A stretch of DNA of 23,896 nucleotides from DATKMP01 sp035541775 (GTDB lineage: Bacteria; Bacteroidota; Ignavibacteria; UBA10030), in NCBI GenBank assembly GCA_035541775.1, contig DATKMP010000086.1, forward strand, positions 1 through 23,896. The letters are read 5' to 3'. Positions 8,333 through 16,593 of this stretch are shown here, one piece after another (positions within the stretch are counted from its first letter, which is position 1; each line of letters starts with the position of its first letter). The notes below the pieces were generated by a model. That model ran no database searches, was not told the origin of the DNA, and saw only the letters and a list, made by a program, of their open reading frames with translations. The position numbers and the translations under genes were made by a program.

Positions 8333-9130
8333 ATGGGATTTGGTCAAATTCTTTTCGAAAAATTTCTCCATAAAGCGGCGACAGCGAACGACCAAGAAGA
8401 GATGTCGTTCGTTGAGCACCTTGAAGAACTGCGCAAACAAATTATTAAAGCGGCTGCCGGCATTTTTATTGCCGCCATTCTTTGCATCTTCTTTTCAGAT
8501 TTCATTGTTGGAACCATTCTTCTTCAGCCGATTAAAAATGTCGGATTAAAACTTCAAGTGCTTTCACCGTACGGCAAAGTACTTCTCTATATGGAAGCCA
8601 TTTTATTTGCGGCAGTCGTGATCAGCATGCCGTACACATTGTATTGCTTGTGGAAATTTGTTGCGCCGGGATTATTGCCGAAAGAACGGCGGTACATTGC
8701 CGGCATCGTTTTTTATACGGCGCTGTGTTTTTTTATCGGCGTTGCATTTTCCTATTTTCTCCTCGTTCCCGCTGCGCTGAACTTTTTCGTTTCTTTCGGA
8801 ACACCCGATATCGCGCTCAATATCGCAGTCGATCAATATGTCAGTTTTATGCTGGCGCTCATTCTCGGCGGCGGATTGGTTTTTGAACTGCCGATGATTT
8901 CTTATTTCCTCAGCAAGATGGGGTTGCTCACCCCGGCATTTATGCGCAAGTACCGTCGCCATGCGATCGTTGTCATTTTTATTATTGCCGCTGTCGTTAC
9001 ACCGACGCCGGATATGGTGACGCAAACCTTGTTGGCGTTGCCGATGTATTTTTTATATGAACTCAGCATTTGGATTTCGAAATTTTCCCAAAAGAAAAAA
9101 TCTTCTGAATCTGCATCTTCAACTTCTTAA
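8333..9130 (+). CDS. tatC: Sec-independent protein translocase TatC
   Basis: Core receptor of the twin-arginine pathway, which exports folded proteins across the inner membrane. At 265 aa with about six hydrophobic segments it matches the family. Conserved features are MSFVEHLEELR before the first membrane helix, SPYGKVLLYMEA in the first periplasmic loop, FVAPGLLPKERR on the cytosolic side, a Phe/Gly-rich third helix (FFIGVAFSYF), the conserved Glu in GGGLVFELPMISYF, and AAVVTPTPDMVTQ near the last helices. The first 20 residues before MSFVEHL are unusual but harmless. No tatA/tatB lies in the window. The stop overlaps the next start as TAATG. Confidence 0.96.
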   Translation: MGFGQILFEKFLHKAATANDQEEMSFVEHLEELRKQIIKAAAGIFIAAILCIFFSDFIVGTILLQPIKNVGLKLQVLSPYGKVLLYMEAILFAAVVISMPYTLYCLWKFVAPGLLPKERRYIAGIVFYTALCFFIGVAFSYFLLVPAALNFFVSFGTPDIALNIAVDQYVSFMLALILGGGLVFELPMISYFLSKMGLLTPAFMRKYRRHAIVVIFIIAAVVTPTPDMVTQTLLALPMYFLYELSIWISKFSQKKKSSESASSTS

Positions 9131-10119
9131 TGGCATTTTCATCATCCATATCGCTCGATGTTATCCGAAACCCCGTCGATCAAGAAATGCGTCAATTCGA
9201 TCTCCTTTTTAAAGATGCACTTCGTTCGCAGGTACCGTTGGTCGATTTGGTTGCACGGTACATTCTTCGTCAAAAAGGAAAACGTGTCCGTCCGTTGTTA
9301 GTGCTTCTGAGCGCTAAAGTATGCGGCGGTATTACCGAAAGTTCCTACCGTGCTGCAACGTTGATTGAAATGCTTCACACTGCCACGCTTGTGCATGATG
9401 ATGTCGTGGATGATGCCGATATGCGACGCGGCTTGGCATCGATCAATGCTGTTTGGAAAAATAAAGTGGCGGTGTTGATGGGCGATTATCTTCTTTCGCG
9501 CGGATTGCTTCTCGCACTCAAACATCAGGATTATTATTTTTTGAATGCAACATCGAACGCCGTGAAACGCATGAGCGAAGGCGAGTTGTTACAAATCCAA
9601 AAAAGCCGGCATTTGAATTTAGATGAACCGACCTATCTCAAAATTATCAGCGATAAGACCGCCTCTCTCTTCTCTGCTTGTACCGATATCGGTGCTGCGA
9701 GTGCGACCGATGATGATTCGCAACGACAACGCATGCAAGAGTTTGGCGAAAATATCGGGCTGGCATTCCAGATACGGGACGATTTGCTGGATTATCTTGG
9801 CCGCAAAAGTTTATTAGGAAAACCAACCGGCGAAGACATCAAAGAAAAAAAATTGACGCTGCCGCTTATCTACGCTCTCCATGCTTCGGATAAACGCCAT
9901 GCCCTGCATGCCCTCCGTTTGATTAAACGCGGCGCATCAAAAAAAGAAATTGAATGGATCTTGAATTTTGTTATCGAGGCGGGTGGCGTTGAATATTCGC
10001 TCCGGCGTGCGGAAGAGTTTGCTGCAACCGCACGGCAGCATCTTGCCGCATTTCCAGACTCACCGGCAAAAACATCCCTCTTGCAGTTTGTCGATTTTAT
10101 TATTCAACGAAATAATTAA
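9130..10119 (+). CDS. Trans-polyprenyl diphosphate synthase
   Basis: Condenses isopentenyl diphosphate onto allylic diphosphates to make polyprenyl chains for quinones or lipid carriers. The 329-aa protein has the first Asp-rich motif HDDVVDDADMRRG (DDVVD at 90-94), GKRVRPLLVLL near 50, the second Asp-rich motif QIRDDLLDY (217-221) and KPTGEDIKEKKLTLP. The residue five positions before the first motif is Ala85. A small residue there usually goes with longer products, so an octaprenyl-type enzyme (IspB/HepT/SPP-like) is likelier than a geranylgeranyl or farnesyl synthase; that is inference from the family rule. Its ATG overlaps the tatC stop by 1 nt. It ends 14 bp from the convergent ccmE. Confidence 0.93.
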   Translation: MAFSSSISLDVIRNPVDQEMRQFDLLFKDALRSQVPLVDLVARYILRQKGKRVRPLLVLLSAKVCGGITESSYRAATLIEMLHTATLVHDDVVDDADMRRGLASINAVWKNKVAVLMGDYLLSRGLLLALKHQDYYFLNATSNAVKRMSEGELLQIQKSRHLNLDEPTYLKIISDKTASLFSACTDIGAASATDDDSQRQRMQEFGENIGLAFQIRDDLLDYLGRKSLLGKPTGEDIKEKKLTLPLIYALHASDKRHALHALRLIKRGASKKEIEWILNFVIEAGGVEYSLRRAEEFAATARQHLAAFPDSPAKTSLLQFVDFIIQRNN

Positions 10120-10133
10120 ACTACCGGCAATTT

Positions 10134-10511
10134 TTATTTCGGCGTCGAAGCAGATTCGTATTTTGACGGGCACTTCGTCAATACTTCTGTCGCATGAAAA
10201 TATCCGCTTTCATATTTTCCCTTGGCAACAACATTTGCCGCTAATTCAAAATTATTCGGCTTGGCACCATCCAACACAACACGCTCGATTCGATTGTTAT
10301 CGTCTTTGAGATAAAACGTGAACCGCACTTTTTCCGTATCGAATCCCGATTCACGATCTTTTACCCATTCGCCTTTGACTTGAATTTTCTTGCCCGTTCG
10401 CTGTGCCGTTGCAAAATCACCGTACTCCACGTTGGAGTGAAGAAAATTTACTGTAGCAAGAATAAGCCCGGCAAGAACGACCATGCCTCCGATGATGAAT
10501 TTCCATTTCAT
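10134..10511 (-). CDS. ccmE: Cytochrome c maturation haem chaperone CcmE, CxxxY variant
   Basis: Membrane-anchored periplasmic chaperone that carries haem from CcmABCD to the cytochrome ligase. The 125-aa protein has one N-terminal membrane helix (residues 5-24), then a small OB-fold domain with VKGEWV, FTFYLKDD and VVAKGKYESGYFHATEVL. In most bacteria haem is bound covalently to the His of an HxxxY motif. Here the site reads KCPSKYE, giving Cys114 and Tyr118 (CxxxY), clear in the DNA as TGC. CxxxY CcmE proteins are known from some archaea and Desulfovibrio. The start overlaps the upstream ccmD stop as ATGA. It is last in the minus-strand run and ends 14 bp from the convergent prenyl synthase. 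Confidence 0.93.
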   Translation of the reverse strand: MKWKFIIGGMVVLAGLILATVNFLHSNVEYGDFATAQRTGKKIQVKGEWVKDRESGFDTEKVRFTFYLKDDNNRIERVVLDGAKPNNFELAANVVAKGKYESGYFHATEVLTKCPSKYESASTPK

Positions 10512-10651
10512 CGTTCAATCCTTTTTAATTCACGTTCGAGGATCGACAGTTTTCTATCGAGCCGCAGAAGATAGAAGACGATCCCCGCCCAAATGAGCAG
10601 CGTTACCGTAAGCACAACATATAATTGATTGTGACTGAGAAATTCGTACAT
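10508..10651 (-). CDS. ccmD: CcmD-family small membrane protein
   Basis: A 47-aa open frame from ATG 10651. It has one predicted membrane helix (about residues 10-30, YVVLTVTLLIWAGIVFYLL), then a charged tail with heptad-like Leu (RLDRKLSILERELKRIER). Size, topology and position exactly between ccmC and ccmE are diagnostic of CcmD, which in other bacteria helps release haem-loaded CcmE from CcmC. A good ribosome-binding site (GAGG, 5 nt spacing) lies in the ccmC stop region, and the stop overlaps ccmE as ATGA. CcmD proteins have little sequence conservation, so the call rests mainly on context. Confidence 0.85.
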   Translation of the reverse strand: MYEFLSHNQLYVVLTVTLLIWAGIVFYLLRLDRKLSILERELKRIER

Positions 10652-10658
10652 AGTCGCC

Positions 10659-11363
10659 TCACTGTTTATTCGAAAAGATTGTTTGTTCTAATCGTGCAGC
10701 ACGCACGCACACATTCCACAACCAGAAAAAAAACAAACTGAAGCCGAGAAGGCTTAAAAAAAAGACCAAGCGCATATTGAGCGGCATGTGCAATTGTGCC
10801 ACCGGAGTCGAACCGGATGTGTCGCCTTGCGCGCCCGGATGCAATCCGCCAACAAGGCGCGGCATGACAAAAATAAAAAATGGCGCCGTCAATCCGGCAA
10901 GGATGGAATACACTGCAGAAAGCCGGGCGCGTACTTCATCGGAACCGAGGGCCGAACGCAGCGCAAAGTACGCGCCATAGATCAACAGCAAAATAACAAT
11001 AGAGGTTTCACGAGGATCCCAATTCCAGAACGATCCCCAGTTGAACTTTGCCCAGATTGAACCAGTGACCGTGGCAAGAACACAAAACATAAATCCTAAT
11101 CCTGCGGCTGAAACGGACTTAAGGTCATTATCAAAATCATTCGTTTGCAAATATCTGAATCCATACCATAACGATATGAGAAATCCAAGCACCGAAACCC
11201 AAGCAACGGGTACGTGATAAAAAATATTTCTCGCCTTTTCTTCCAGCCCAGGGATGAGGGGGAATTGCCAAAAAGTTTGAGGCACGGCAACCATGGGAAT
11301 CACCATGCCGACGACAATGACAAATGTAATTAACACAATCGAAGCAATTTTTACGATCTTCAT
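10659..11363 (-). CDS. ccmC: Haem-handling membrane protein CcmC (CcsA/CcmC family)
   Basis: Inner-membrane protein that presents haem on the periplasmic side for loading onto CcmE. About six membrane helices are visible. Conserved haem-ligand regions are NIFYHVPVAW in the first periplasmic loop and GGLHPG in the last. The tryptophan-rich WWD motif reads WGSFWNWDPRETS, closer to the WDPKE form of CcsA/ResC than to the WDARLT form of classical CcmC. I chose ATG 11363 (MKIVKIASIV, 234 aa) because GGAAAG lies 9 nt upstream. ATG 11384 would add 7 residues and overlap ccmB by 17 nt. The position after ccmA and ccmB and before ccmD and ccmE supports CcmC. Confidence 0.9.
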   Translation of the reverse strand: MKIVKIASIVLITFVIVVGMVIPMVAVPQTFWQFPLIPGLEEKARNIFYHVPVAWVSVLGFLISLWYGFRYLQTNDFDNDLKSVSAAGLGFMFCVLATVTGSIWAKFNWGSFWNWDPRETSIVILLLIYGAYFALRSALGSDEVRARLSAVYSILAGLTAPFFIFVMPRLVGGLHPGAQGDTSGSTPVAQLHMPLNMRLVFFLSLLGFSLFFFWLWNVCVRAARLEQTIFSNKQ

Positions 11364-11367
11364 TTCG

Positions 11368-12039
11368 TCAATCTTTCCAAACATAGTCGAACAACAAATA
11401 TGAACCGCCGGCCATAATCAACAAGTACGCAATCAATATTTGAAAATCGCCAAAGGCATCCGAAATATTTTCACCGTCAAGCGCTTTGGCTGTCGATTGC
11501 ATGACCGTCATAAGCAATGGAATCAATACAGGAAACGATAGCACAGGGTACAAAGTTCCTTTGGAATGTGCTTTTGCAATGATCGCGGCAAGAATGGTCG
11601 CCGATGCAGCAAACCCTAAATCGCCTAACAACAGCGTGACGATAAAAATAGAAGGCGATTGAACAACAAATGCGGGAAAAACAACGATATACAGAATAGC
11701 AACAGCCCCTGTCAACAGCAGCGTAAGCCCTGCATTGAAAAATAATTTTCCCCAATAAACGACCGAAGGCGTTGCGACAAGTTGAAGTGTGAACGTTGTG
11801 CCGCGTTCTTCTTCGCTCACAAAGATGCGCGATAAGCCGGACATCGCCGTAAAGAATATGACCACCCAAAACATGCCCGCTAAAACATCCGAACTGAGGT
11901 GATCGTCTCTCAACGCAAAGAGAATGGTTGCCACAGCGATCAAGACAAACATCAATAATGCATTGAGCGCGTACCGCGTCCGAAGTTCCGAGCGAACATC
12001 TTTGGAAACAACAGCAACAATAGCGGCAATCGTCTTCAC
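11368..12039 (-). CDS. ccmB: Haem exporter membrane subunit CcmB
   Basis: Membrane permease partner of CcmA in the CcmABCDE complex, which uses ATP to free haem-loaded CcmE. The protein has six hydrophobic segments and the family stretch SGLSRIFVSEEERGTTFTLQLVATP, where the EEE-RG sequence is typical of CcmB. I place the start at GTG 12039 (223 aa, VKTIAAIVAVVSKDV...). It is preceded by GGGGAG and overlaps the ccmA stop as GTGA. A longer frame to 12087 would overlap ccmA by 50 nt and adds a charged, non-conserved N-terminus. It ends 4 nt before the chosen ccmC start. Confidence 0.93.
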   Translation of the reverse strand: MKTIAAIVAVVSKDVRSELRTRYALNALLMFVLIAVATILFALRDDHLSSDVLAGMFWVVIFFTAMSGLSRIFVSEEERGTTFTLQLVATPSVVYWGKLFFNAGLTLLLTGAVAILYIVVFPAFVVQSPSIFIVTLLLGDLGFAASATILAAIIAKAHSKGTLYPVLSFPVLIPLLMTVMQSTAKALDGENISDAFGDFQILIAYLLIMAGGSYLLFDYVWKD

Positions 12040-12677
12040 TGTTTTTCTCCCCGGTCCATTCCGACCTTGATCTCTCGATCGCACCAATTCGCTTCTGCTG
12101 CATCGTTCGTAGCGATAATGAGCAAATCCTGTTTTTTCTGTTCTTGAACAATCTGCTTTACAATTTCGACGCCGTCGTCGTCGAGATTGCTCGTGGGCTC
12201 ATCCAATAATAAAACGTTCGGCCGGTGTAACAAGGCGAATGCATATTTCAATCGTTGTTTCATGCCGGAAGAAAATGTTCCGACATGATCATCGCGGCGA
12301 TGCCAGAGATCGACAAGCATCAACAATTCTTGAATGCGCTGCCGATCAATTGTGTTTGAACGAATACGCGAAAGGAAGTGTAAATTTTCCAATGCAGTAA
12401 ATTCGTCGTACAAATTGAGATACGGAGAAACAAAGCCGATCACGTGTCTGAATTCGCCGGAAAAAATCGTTTTGCCATCGATGCCATATTCGACACTGCC
12501 CTTGGTCGGCGTCAACAATCCGGCAAGAATTTTTGAAAGCGTGGATTTTCCCGCTCCATTTTTTCCTGTAATTGCCAACGATGCCGGCGATGATACTTCA
12601 AATGAAATATCATGAAAGATCGAACGGCGGTTAAAATCTTTGGAAATATTTTTCGCATCAATCGAAACCGTTTTCAT
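12036..12677 (-). CDS. ccmA: Haem exporter ATP-binding subunit CcmA
   Basis: Cytosolic ABC ATPase of the cytochrome c maturation complex. The 213-aa protein has Walker A GKNGAGKST, a Q-loop region (FVSPYLNLYDEFTALENLHFL), the signature FSSGMKQRLKYA, Walker B LLLDEPTSNLDDDG and an H-loop region where the usual His is not obvious (ATNDAAEAN). Asn-Asp in place of His is seen in some CcmA-like ATPases, but I am not certain here. The start at ATG 12677 (MKTVSIDAKNISKDF) overlaps the stop of the upstream metalloprotease as ATGA, so translation is probably coupled. Context with ccmB-ccmE makes the assignment firm. Confidence 0.93.
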   Translation of the reverse strand: MKTVSIDAKNISKDFNRRSIFHDISFEVSSPASLAITGKNGAGKSTLSKILAGLLTPTKGSVEYGIDGKTIFSGEFRHVIGFVSPYLNLYDEFTALENLHFLSRIRSNTIDRQRIQELLMLVDLWHRRDDHVGTFSSGMKQRLKYAFALLHRPNVLLLDEPTSNLDDDGVEIVKQIVQEQKKQDLLIIATNDAAEANWCDREIKVGMDRGEKQ

Positions 12678-14335
12678 TTGATCACAGCAACCTTCCATTT
12701 GTACGTATTGCCGTGCACCGTGGCAATGACAAAATATATTCCAGACGATAATTTCGATTTTATCAAGGATGTCGGCACGACGATGCTGCGTTTACCGAAT
12801 TCCATTGATGTGCTGAGTTGTTGATTGAATACCGAATTAAGCGACGAGGAGACGAACGAAACGGCTGCCATTGCGTCGGGTTCGTTTGGCACTGGCAGCA
12901 CCAAACGATTGGTTTGTTCCATATTGAACGGATTCGGCGTCGCCGCGAGATTGGTACTGGGAATATCCGAATGCCCTGCGGAATGCAAATAAAATGTTCG
13001 CCAGAGATTTGTATACTCAGCAGAATAGCCGGCATATAATCCGTTGGAGAGCAATTGATACGGCGCTGGCAACAAATTGGCGCTCAGTTCGACAGCAATC
13101 GATTGGGATGTTTCATCGCGCTGCAATGCTGCGGACATATCGGTATTCACCAAGATGGAAGTCAGCGTATCCTCGCCATCGACAAAATTATACATCGATA
13201 TCGACAGCGGCTCTGCGCCGGAGGAAATGGTCTGGAAAGGATTGGCATAGGCAGCAACTTGAGCCGGAGTAAAACGCGGATAGTTTGCGCCGTTCAAATA
13301 TGATTTGGAAGTATCCGCACGGTCGGCAGTAAAATAATTCCAGTATGCAAACTGTGCAAATTCATCATGGAGCATGCTTCCGTGTTCTGCAATGGCATCC
13401 CGAATGCTTTCGATATATCGTTCCGCCGGCATGTGGTTCCAGATGGTTTTTATGATTCCGACATCAAAGCGTTTGGCGAGAAATTGCATCCACACAACGC
13501 GTTCATATCCGCCATCACCAGCAGCGTACAACGATTGCCCGTTGAACAGAGAAAAAAAATCCGGAAGATATTGATAATAGTCATGTACTGCTGGATAGAC
13601 ATAACTTTCCATAAACACAGATGTCATTTCATAGGCATACCGCTCATCGACTTCATCGGTTGAAGAAATAATTCGGCAAGCGTACGATCCGAGTTGGATG
13701 GCATGATGAAATTCATGAGCGGCGGTTACTTCCAATGCGGGCATTCCTTTTGTCGAAAAAACCGCTTTGCTAAAATCATTATCGACAATCATTGCTGTGT
13801 AATATCTAATGCTGTCGTTGGGCAGCAACGCAAGCAAATCCGTTTCACCATATTCATCTAATCCCGAACAATCCTGGATCGTGATCGGATACCCCGTTTG
13901 TCCTACTTCCAACGGCGGCGCAAGAAATCCCAGTTCGTTAATTTCGACATCCCAGACATGATTAAAGATCGCACCGGCGGAATCGACATATTCTTTTGCC
14001 GTCCCCTCGACACGGGTATTGTTTGCATCAAGTAGTGCCGGCGTATTCGTTCCGGATGTATCGTAATAAAAATGAAAATGCCCGATGACTGTATCACACT
14101 GAGCAGTTGTTTGACGAATGGCCGTATGAAGTTGCAGTTTTTGCGATTCGGAAAGATTGTTCCATTGATTCAGCAGCTGCGCTGAAATGCCGATCCTGCA
14201 TTTGCGAGAACATGAAGACTGCATTTGCGACATTGCAGCGTTCTGCACTAACATAAAGGCAATACCGTACACCAACCACCATCGACAGACAGAAGTCTTC
14301 ACTCGTTGCACGGTGTCATTCGATAACAATGTCAA
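12674..14335 (-). CDS. Secreted metalloprotease-like protein with T9SS C-terminal sorting domain
   Basis: A 553-aa protein starting at TTG 14335, preceded by AAGGA 9 nt upstream; GTG starts at 14311 or 14302 are alternatives. A signal peptide ends near residue 37 (MLVQNAAMSQ). The zinc motif AAHEFHHAIQ gives the HExxH ligands His207 and His211 with catalytic Glu208, and YEMTSVFMES (Glu236 or Glu243) is the likely third ligand, so it should be a gluzincin. It resembles the MXAN_6640 group of putative metalloproteases, from memory. Residues 463-553 begin with ATPNPFN and end with SSGIYFVIATVHGNTYKWK plus AVIK, a typical T9SS sorting tail that would be removed by PorU-type sortase at the cell surface. 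Four Cys lie before the catalytic region. It sits 5 nt after the FG-GAP gene and overlaps ccmA by 4 nt. Confidence 0.82.
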   Translation of the reverse strand: MTLLSNDTVQRVKTSVCRWWLVYGIAFMLVQNAAMSQMQSSCSRKCRIGISAQLLNQWNNLSESQKLQLHTAIRQTTAQCDTVIGHFHFYYDTSGTNTPALLDANNTRVEGTAKEYVDSAGAIFNHVWDVEINELGFLAPPLEVGQTGYPITIQDCSGLDEYGETDLLALLPNDSIRYYTAMIVDNDFSKAVFSTKGMPALEVTAAHEFHHAIQLGSYACRIISSTDEVDERYAYEMTSVFMESYVYPAVHDYYQYLPDFFSLFNGQSLYAAGDGGYERVVWMQFLAKRFDVGIIKTIWNHMPAERYIESIRDAIAEHGSMLHDEFAQFAYWNYFTADRADTSKSYLNGANYPRFTPAQVAAYANPFQTISSGAEPLSISMYNFVDGEDTLTSILVNTDMSAALQRDETSQSIAVELSANLLPAPYQLLSNGLYAGYSAEYTNLWRTFYLHSAGHSDIPSTNLAATPNPFNMEQTNRLVLPVPNEPDAMAAVSFVSSSLNSVFNQQLSTSMEFGKRSIVVPTSLIKSKLSSGIYFVIATVHGNTYKWKVAVIK

Positions 14336-14340
14336 GAATG

Positions 14341-16593
14341 TTATTCCTTGGCTGATTCAGAAAATAAAATTTTTCCGTTGATAATTTTTATAACGCCTTC
14401 ATTCGGAAGCGTGAGGGCAATATCGTTCCATCCATCGCCGTCAAAATCACCGATGGCAAAATGACTCAAGCGCGGTTCGCGCACAAGCAGTTGTTGGCCT
14501 TCAAAATTTCCATGTCCCAATCCTTTGAACCACACAATACCGCCAAGACTCGATGCGCCGGCAACAAGGTCAAGTTTTCCATCATGATCGATGTCCACGA
14601 ATTGTACGCAGGAACGATCTTCCAATTTTATTCCGGCACAAATAATTCTTGGATCGTCAAACGTATTATTGGTATCGCCTTTGGAAATGAGAATTTCATT
14701 CGCAGGTTCGCCGGCATAAAGAATAATACTTGGAACGGTATCATCATCAAACTGCACCAACCAAAGATAGACGGATTTGACATTCGGCAGTGAAAAATCC
14801 CGCAAGAGCGCACGCTGATGAAACGAAAAACTTGAATCGCCGTTCGCGACAGCAAGATTTACTTGCGCGGTATCACCGGTACGATAGACGAATAGAATAT
14901 CAGGATTTCGATCTCGATTCACATCGGCAACCATCGCTCCTAATAAATAATCAGGAGCCGAAAGGCGAAAGGTCCGTTCGAGAAATGAAGAACCTTCAAG
15001 TTGATTGAAAAAACTCAACGAACATCCTGCATCGCCATTCATATTTAACGAAACGAATTCTGCCAACCCATTGGAAGAAGTTTCGGAAATAATTTGCGAT
15101 GCGCCCTCGCTCATAATGCTGGCGTTCGATAACGATCTGTTGCGATTATCGACTTTAATATAGGATATTTGATTTGCTTGTGGGTACGAAACGACGAGTC
15201 GGAGGGAAGAATCCGCAGAAGAATGCGTTGCAAGAAATTGAGGGCTTGCCGGCAGCGAATACGAAATCGGCCCGTACATCCCAGTATTTTTATGTCCAAA
15301 ATAAAACGAAAATACATCGCTGCCGGTATTTGCAACGACAAGGTCGCTGATACCATCTCCGTTAAAATCATTCGCACAAATCGCTGTGGGAGTTAATCCG
15401 GCTGCAAGATACGCTGTGTCGGCAAGAGAAATGCCGTGCACGCTGTTGTGAAACACAAGTTGCTTTTTCTTTTTGTCAAGCACAACACATTGCTTCGAAC
15501 TATCTGCCAAGGTCAGTACTTGAACAGAAGCTGCTTCTTCGCCGGCAGCAAACACATCGACATCGGTAAAGGGTTCTTCATCTGCATTATGAATTACTTC
15601 CAGCGCCGATGGATGGATCGTTACGGCAAGATCGTTGAGACCATTATTATCCAAATCTCCCACGGCAACATCGACAAGTTGATTATCGACGGCAATATTT
15701 TTCTTCCACGTAAAATCGCCGAAATCATTCCCCTCCCAGAATTGAAGTTCGGAACGTTTATGGGAAACGAGCACTAAATCCGTTGTGGGGTGCCGGAAGA
15801 ACGAAGCAGGAATAATTTGATCGATATCTCCATGAACGGGAAACACGCTTTGATCTAAAAATCTTCCTTTCCCCACGCCGTACAACATATGCAATTCGCT
15901 TTTAACCCAATCAAAGATCACCAGATCGATAAGATTATCGTTGTTCAAGGGAACAAGTACGGCGGCTGCAATAGGATTGTCCTGCGCTATCGGCGGGCCT
16001 TGTCTATATCCGCCGGTGCTTGTTGCCAGGAACGGCAATATTCCGGGAGTATTGCGATCATACACCAACACATCGGGGCGTCCATCGTTGTTCACATCGC
16101 CGACAAGCAAATGCGCTACCGGATATGGAAGATGAATGACTGCCGACGCTCGCAGTGTGTCTGAAGCGTAATCCGTGACAACCGTAACAGTTTTCGAGCG
16201 GCGATTCAAAAAAAATAACTGCGGCATGGTACTGCGAGCGGTGTCGGAAACACACACCTCATCAAACACAAAATTGATATGCTTGGGTGAACACTGAAAC
16301 GATGACGATGTAGCATCAAATGTAGCAATGGCGATGTCGGGATTTTGAGACGACCACAACAACAATGTTTGGTGCACAGCATGAGCAACGACGAAAGTAC
16401 TATGATCATATTGAGCAGGCAGCGATTGAAAGCGTACTTCTTCCAACGCGCTTTCACTCGTTTGTGCAGAACACGTTCGCATCGCAAGCCAGCAAAGGAA
16501 TGACGTAGAACTTGCGACACGAAAAAAATATTGACGACAACATAAAATGTAGTACCACACAGTACCAGACACATTCTCCCCCGGACACTTCAC
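14341..16593 (-). CDS. Secreted FG-GAP/VCBS repeat protein
   Basis: A 750-aa exported protein made of beta-propeller-type repeats. An N-terminal hydrophobic segment ends near CSAQ (residue 44). Six calcium-loop motifs of the DxDxDGxxD type are visible: GDVNNDGRPD (165-174), GDLDNNGLND (312-321), NDFNGDGISD (408-417), ADVNRDRNPD near 560, VDIDHDGKLD near 678 and GDFDGDGWND (715-724). Such repeats form integrin-like propellers and often mediate surface binding. There is no enzyme motif. Unlike its downstream neighbour it has no T9SS tail: it ends in NGKILFSESAKE shortly after the last repeat. The GTG start at 16593 overlaps the thioesterase stop as GTGA; later GTG codons near residues 8-11 are possible starts. 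Function is unknown. Confidence 0.82.
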   Translation of the reverse strand: MKCPGENVSGTVWYYILCCRQYFFRVASSTSFLCWLAMRTCSAQTSESALEEVRFQSLPAQYDHSTFVVAHAVHQTLLLWSSQNPDIAIATFDATSSSFQCSPKHINFVFDEVCVSDTARSTMPQLFFLNRRSKTVTVVTDYASDTLRASAVIHLPYPVAHLLVGDVNNDGRPDVLVYDRNTPGILPFLATSTGGYRQGPPIAQDNPIAAAVLVPLNNDNLIDLVIFDWVKSELHMLYGVGKGRFLDQSVFPVHGDIDQIIPASFFRHPTTDLVLVSHKRSELQFWEGNDFGDFTWKKNIAVDNQLVDVAVGDLDNNGLNDLAVTIHPSALEVIHNADEEPFTDVDVFAAGEEAASVQVLTLADSSKQCVVLDKKKKQLVFHNSVHGISLADTAYLAAGLTPTAICANDFNGDGISDLVVANTGSDVFSFYFGHKNTGMYGPISYSLPASPQFLATHSSADSSLRLVVSYPQANQISYIKVDNRNRSLSNASIMSEGASQIISETSSNGLAEFVSLNMNGDAGCSLSFFNQLEGSSFLERTFRLSAPDYLLGAMVADVNRDRNPDILFVYRTGDTAQVNLAVANGDSSFSFHQRALLRDFSLPNVKSVYLWLVQFDDDTVPSIILYAGEPANEILISKGDTNNTFDDPRIICAGIKLEDRSCVQFVDIDHDGKLDLVAGASSLGGIVWFKGLGHGNFEGQQLLVREPRLSHFAIGDFDGDGWNDIALTLPNEGVIKIINGKILFSESAKE

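Noticed and set aside
11477..12151. Minus-strand 224-codon frame across ccmB and ccmA
   Set aside because: It is in another frame of the same strand as ccmA/ccmB, Cys/Arg-rich in a manner typical of shadow frames, and conflicts with two well-supported genes.
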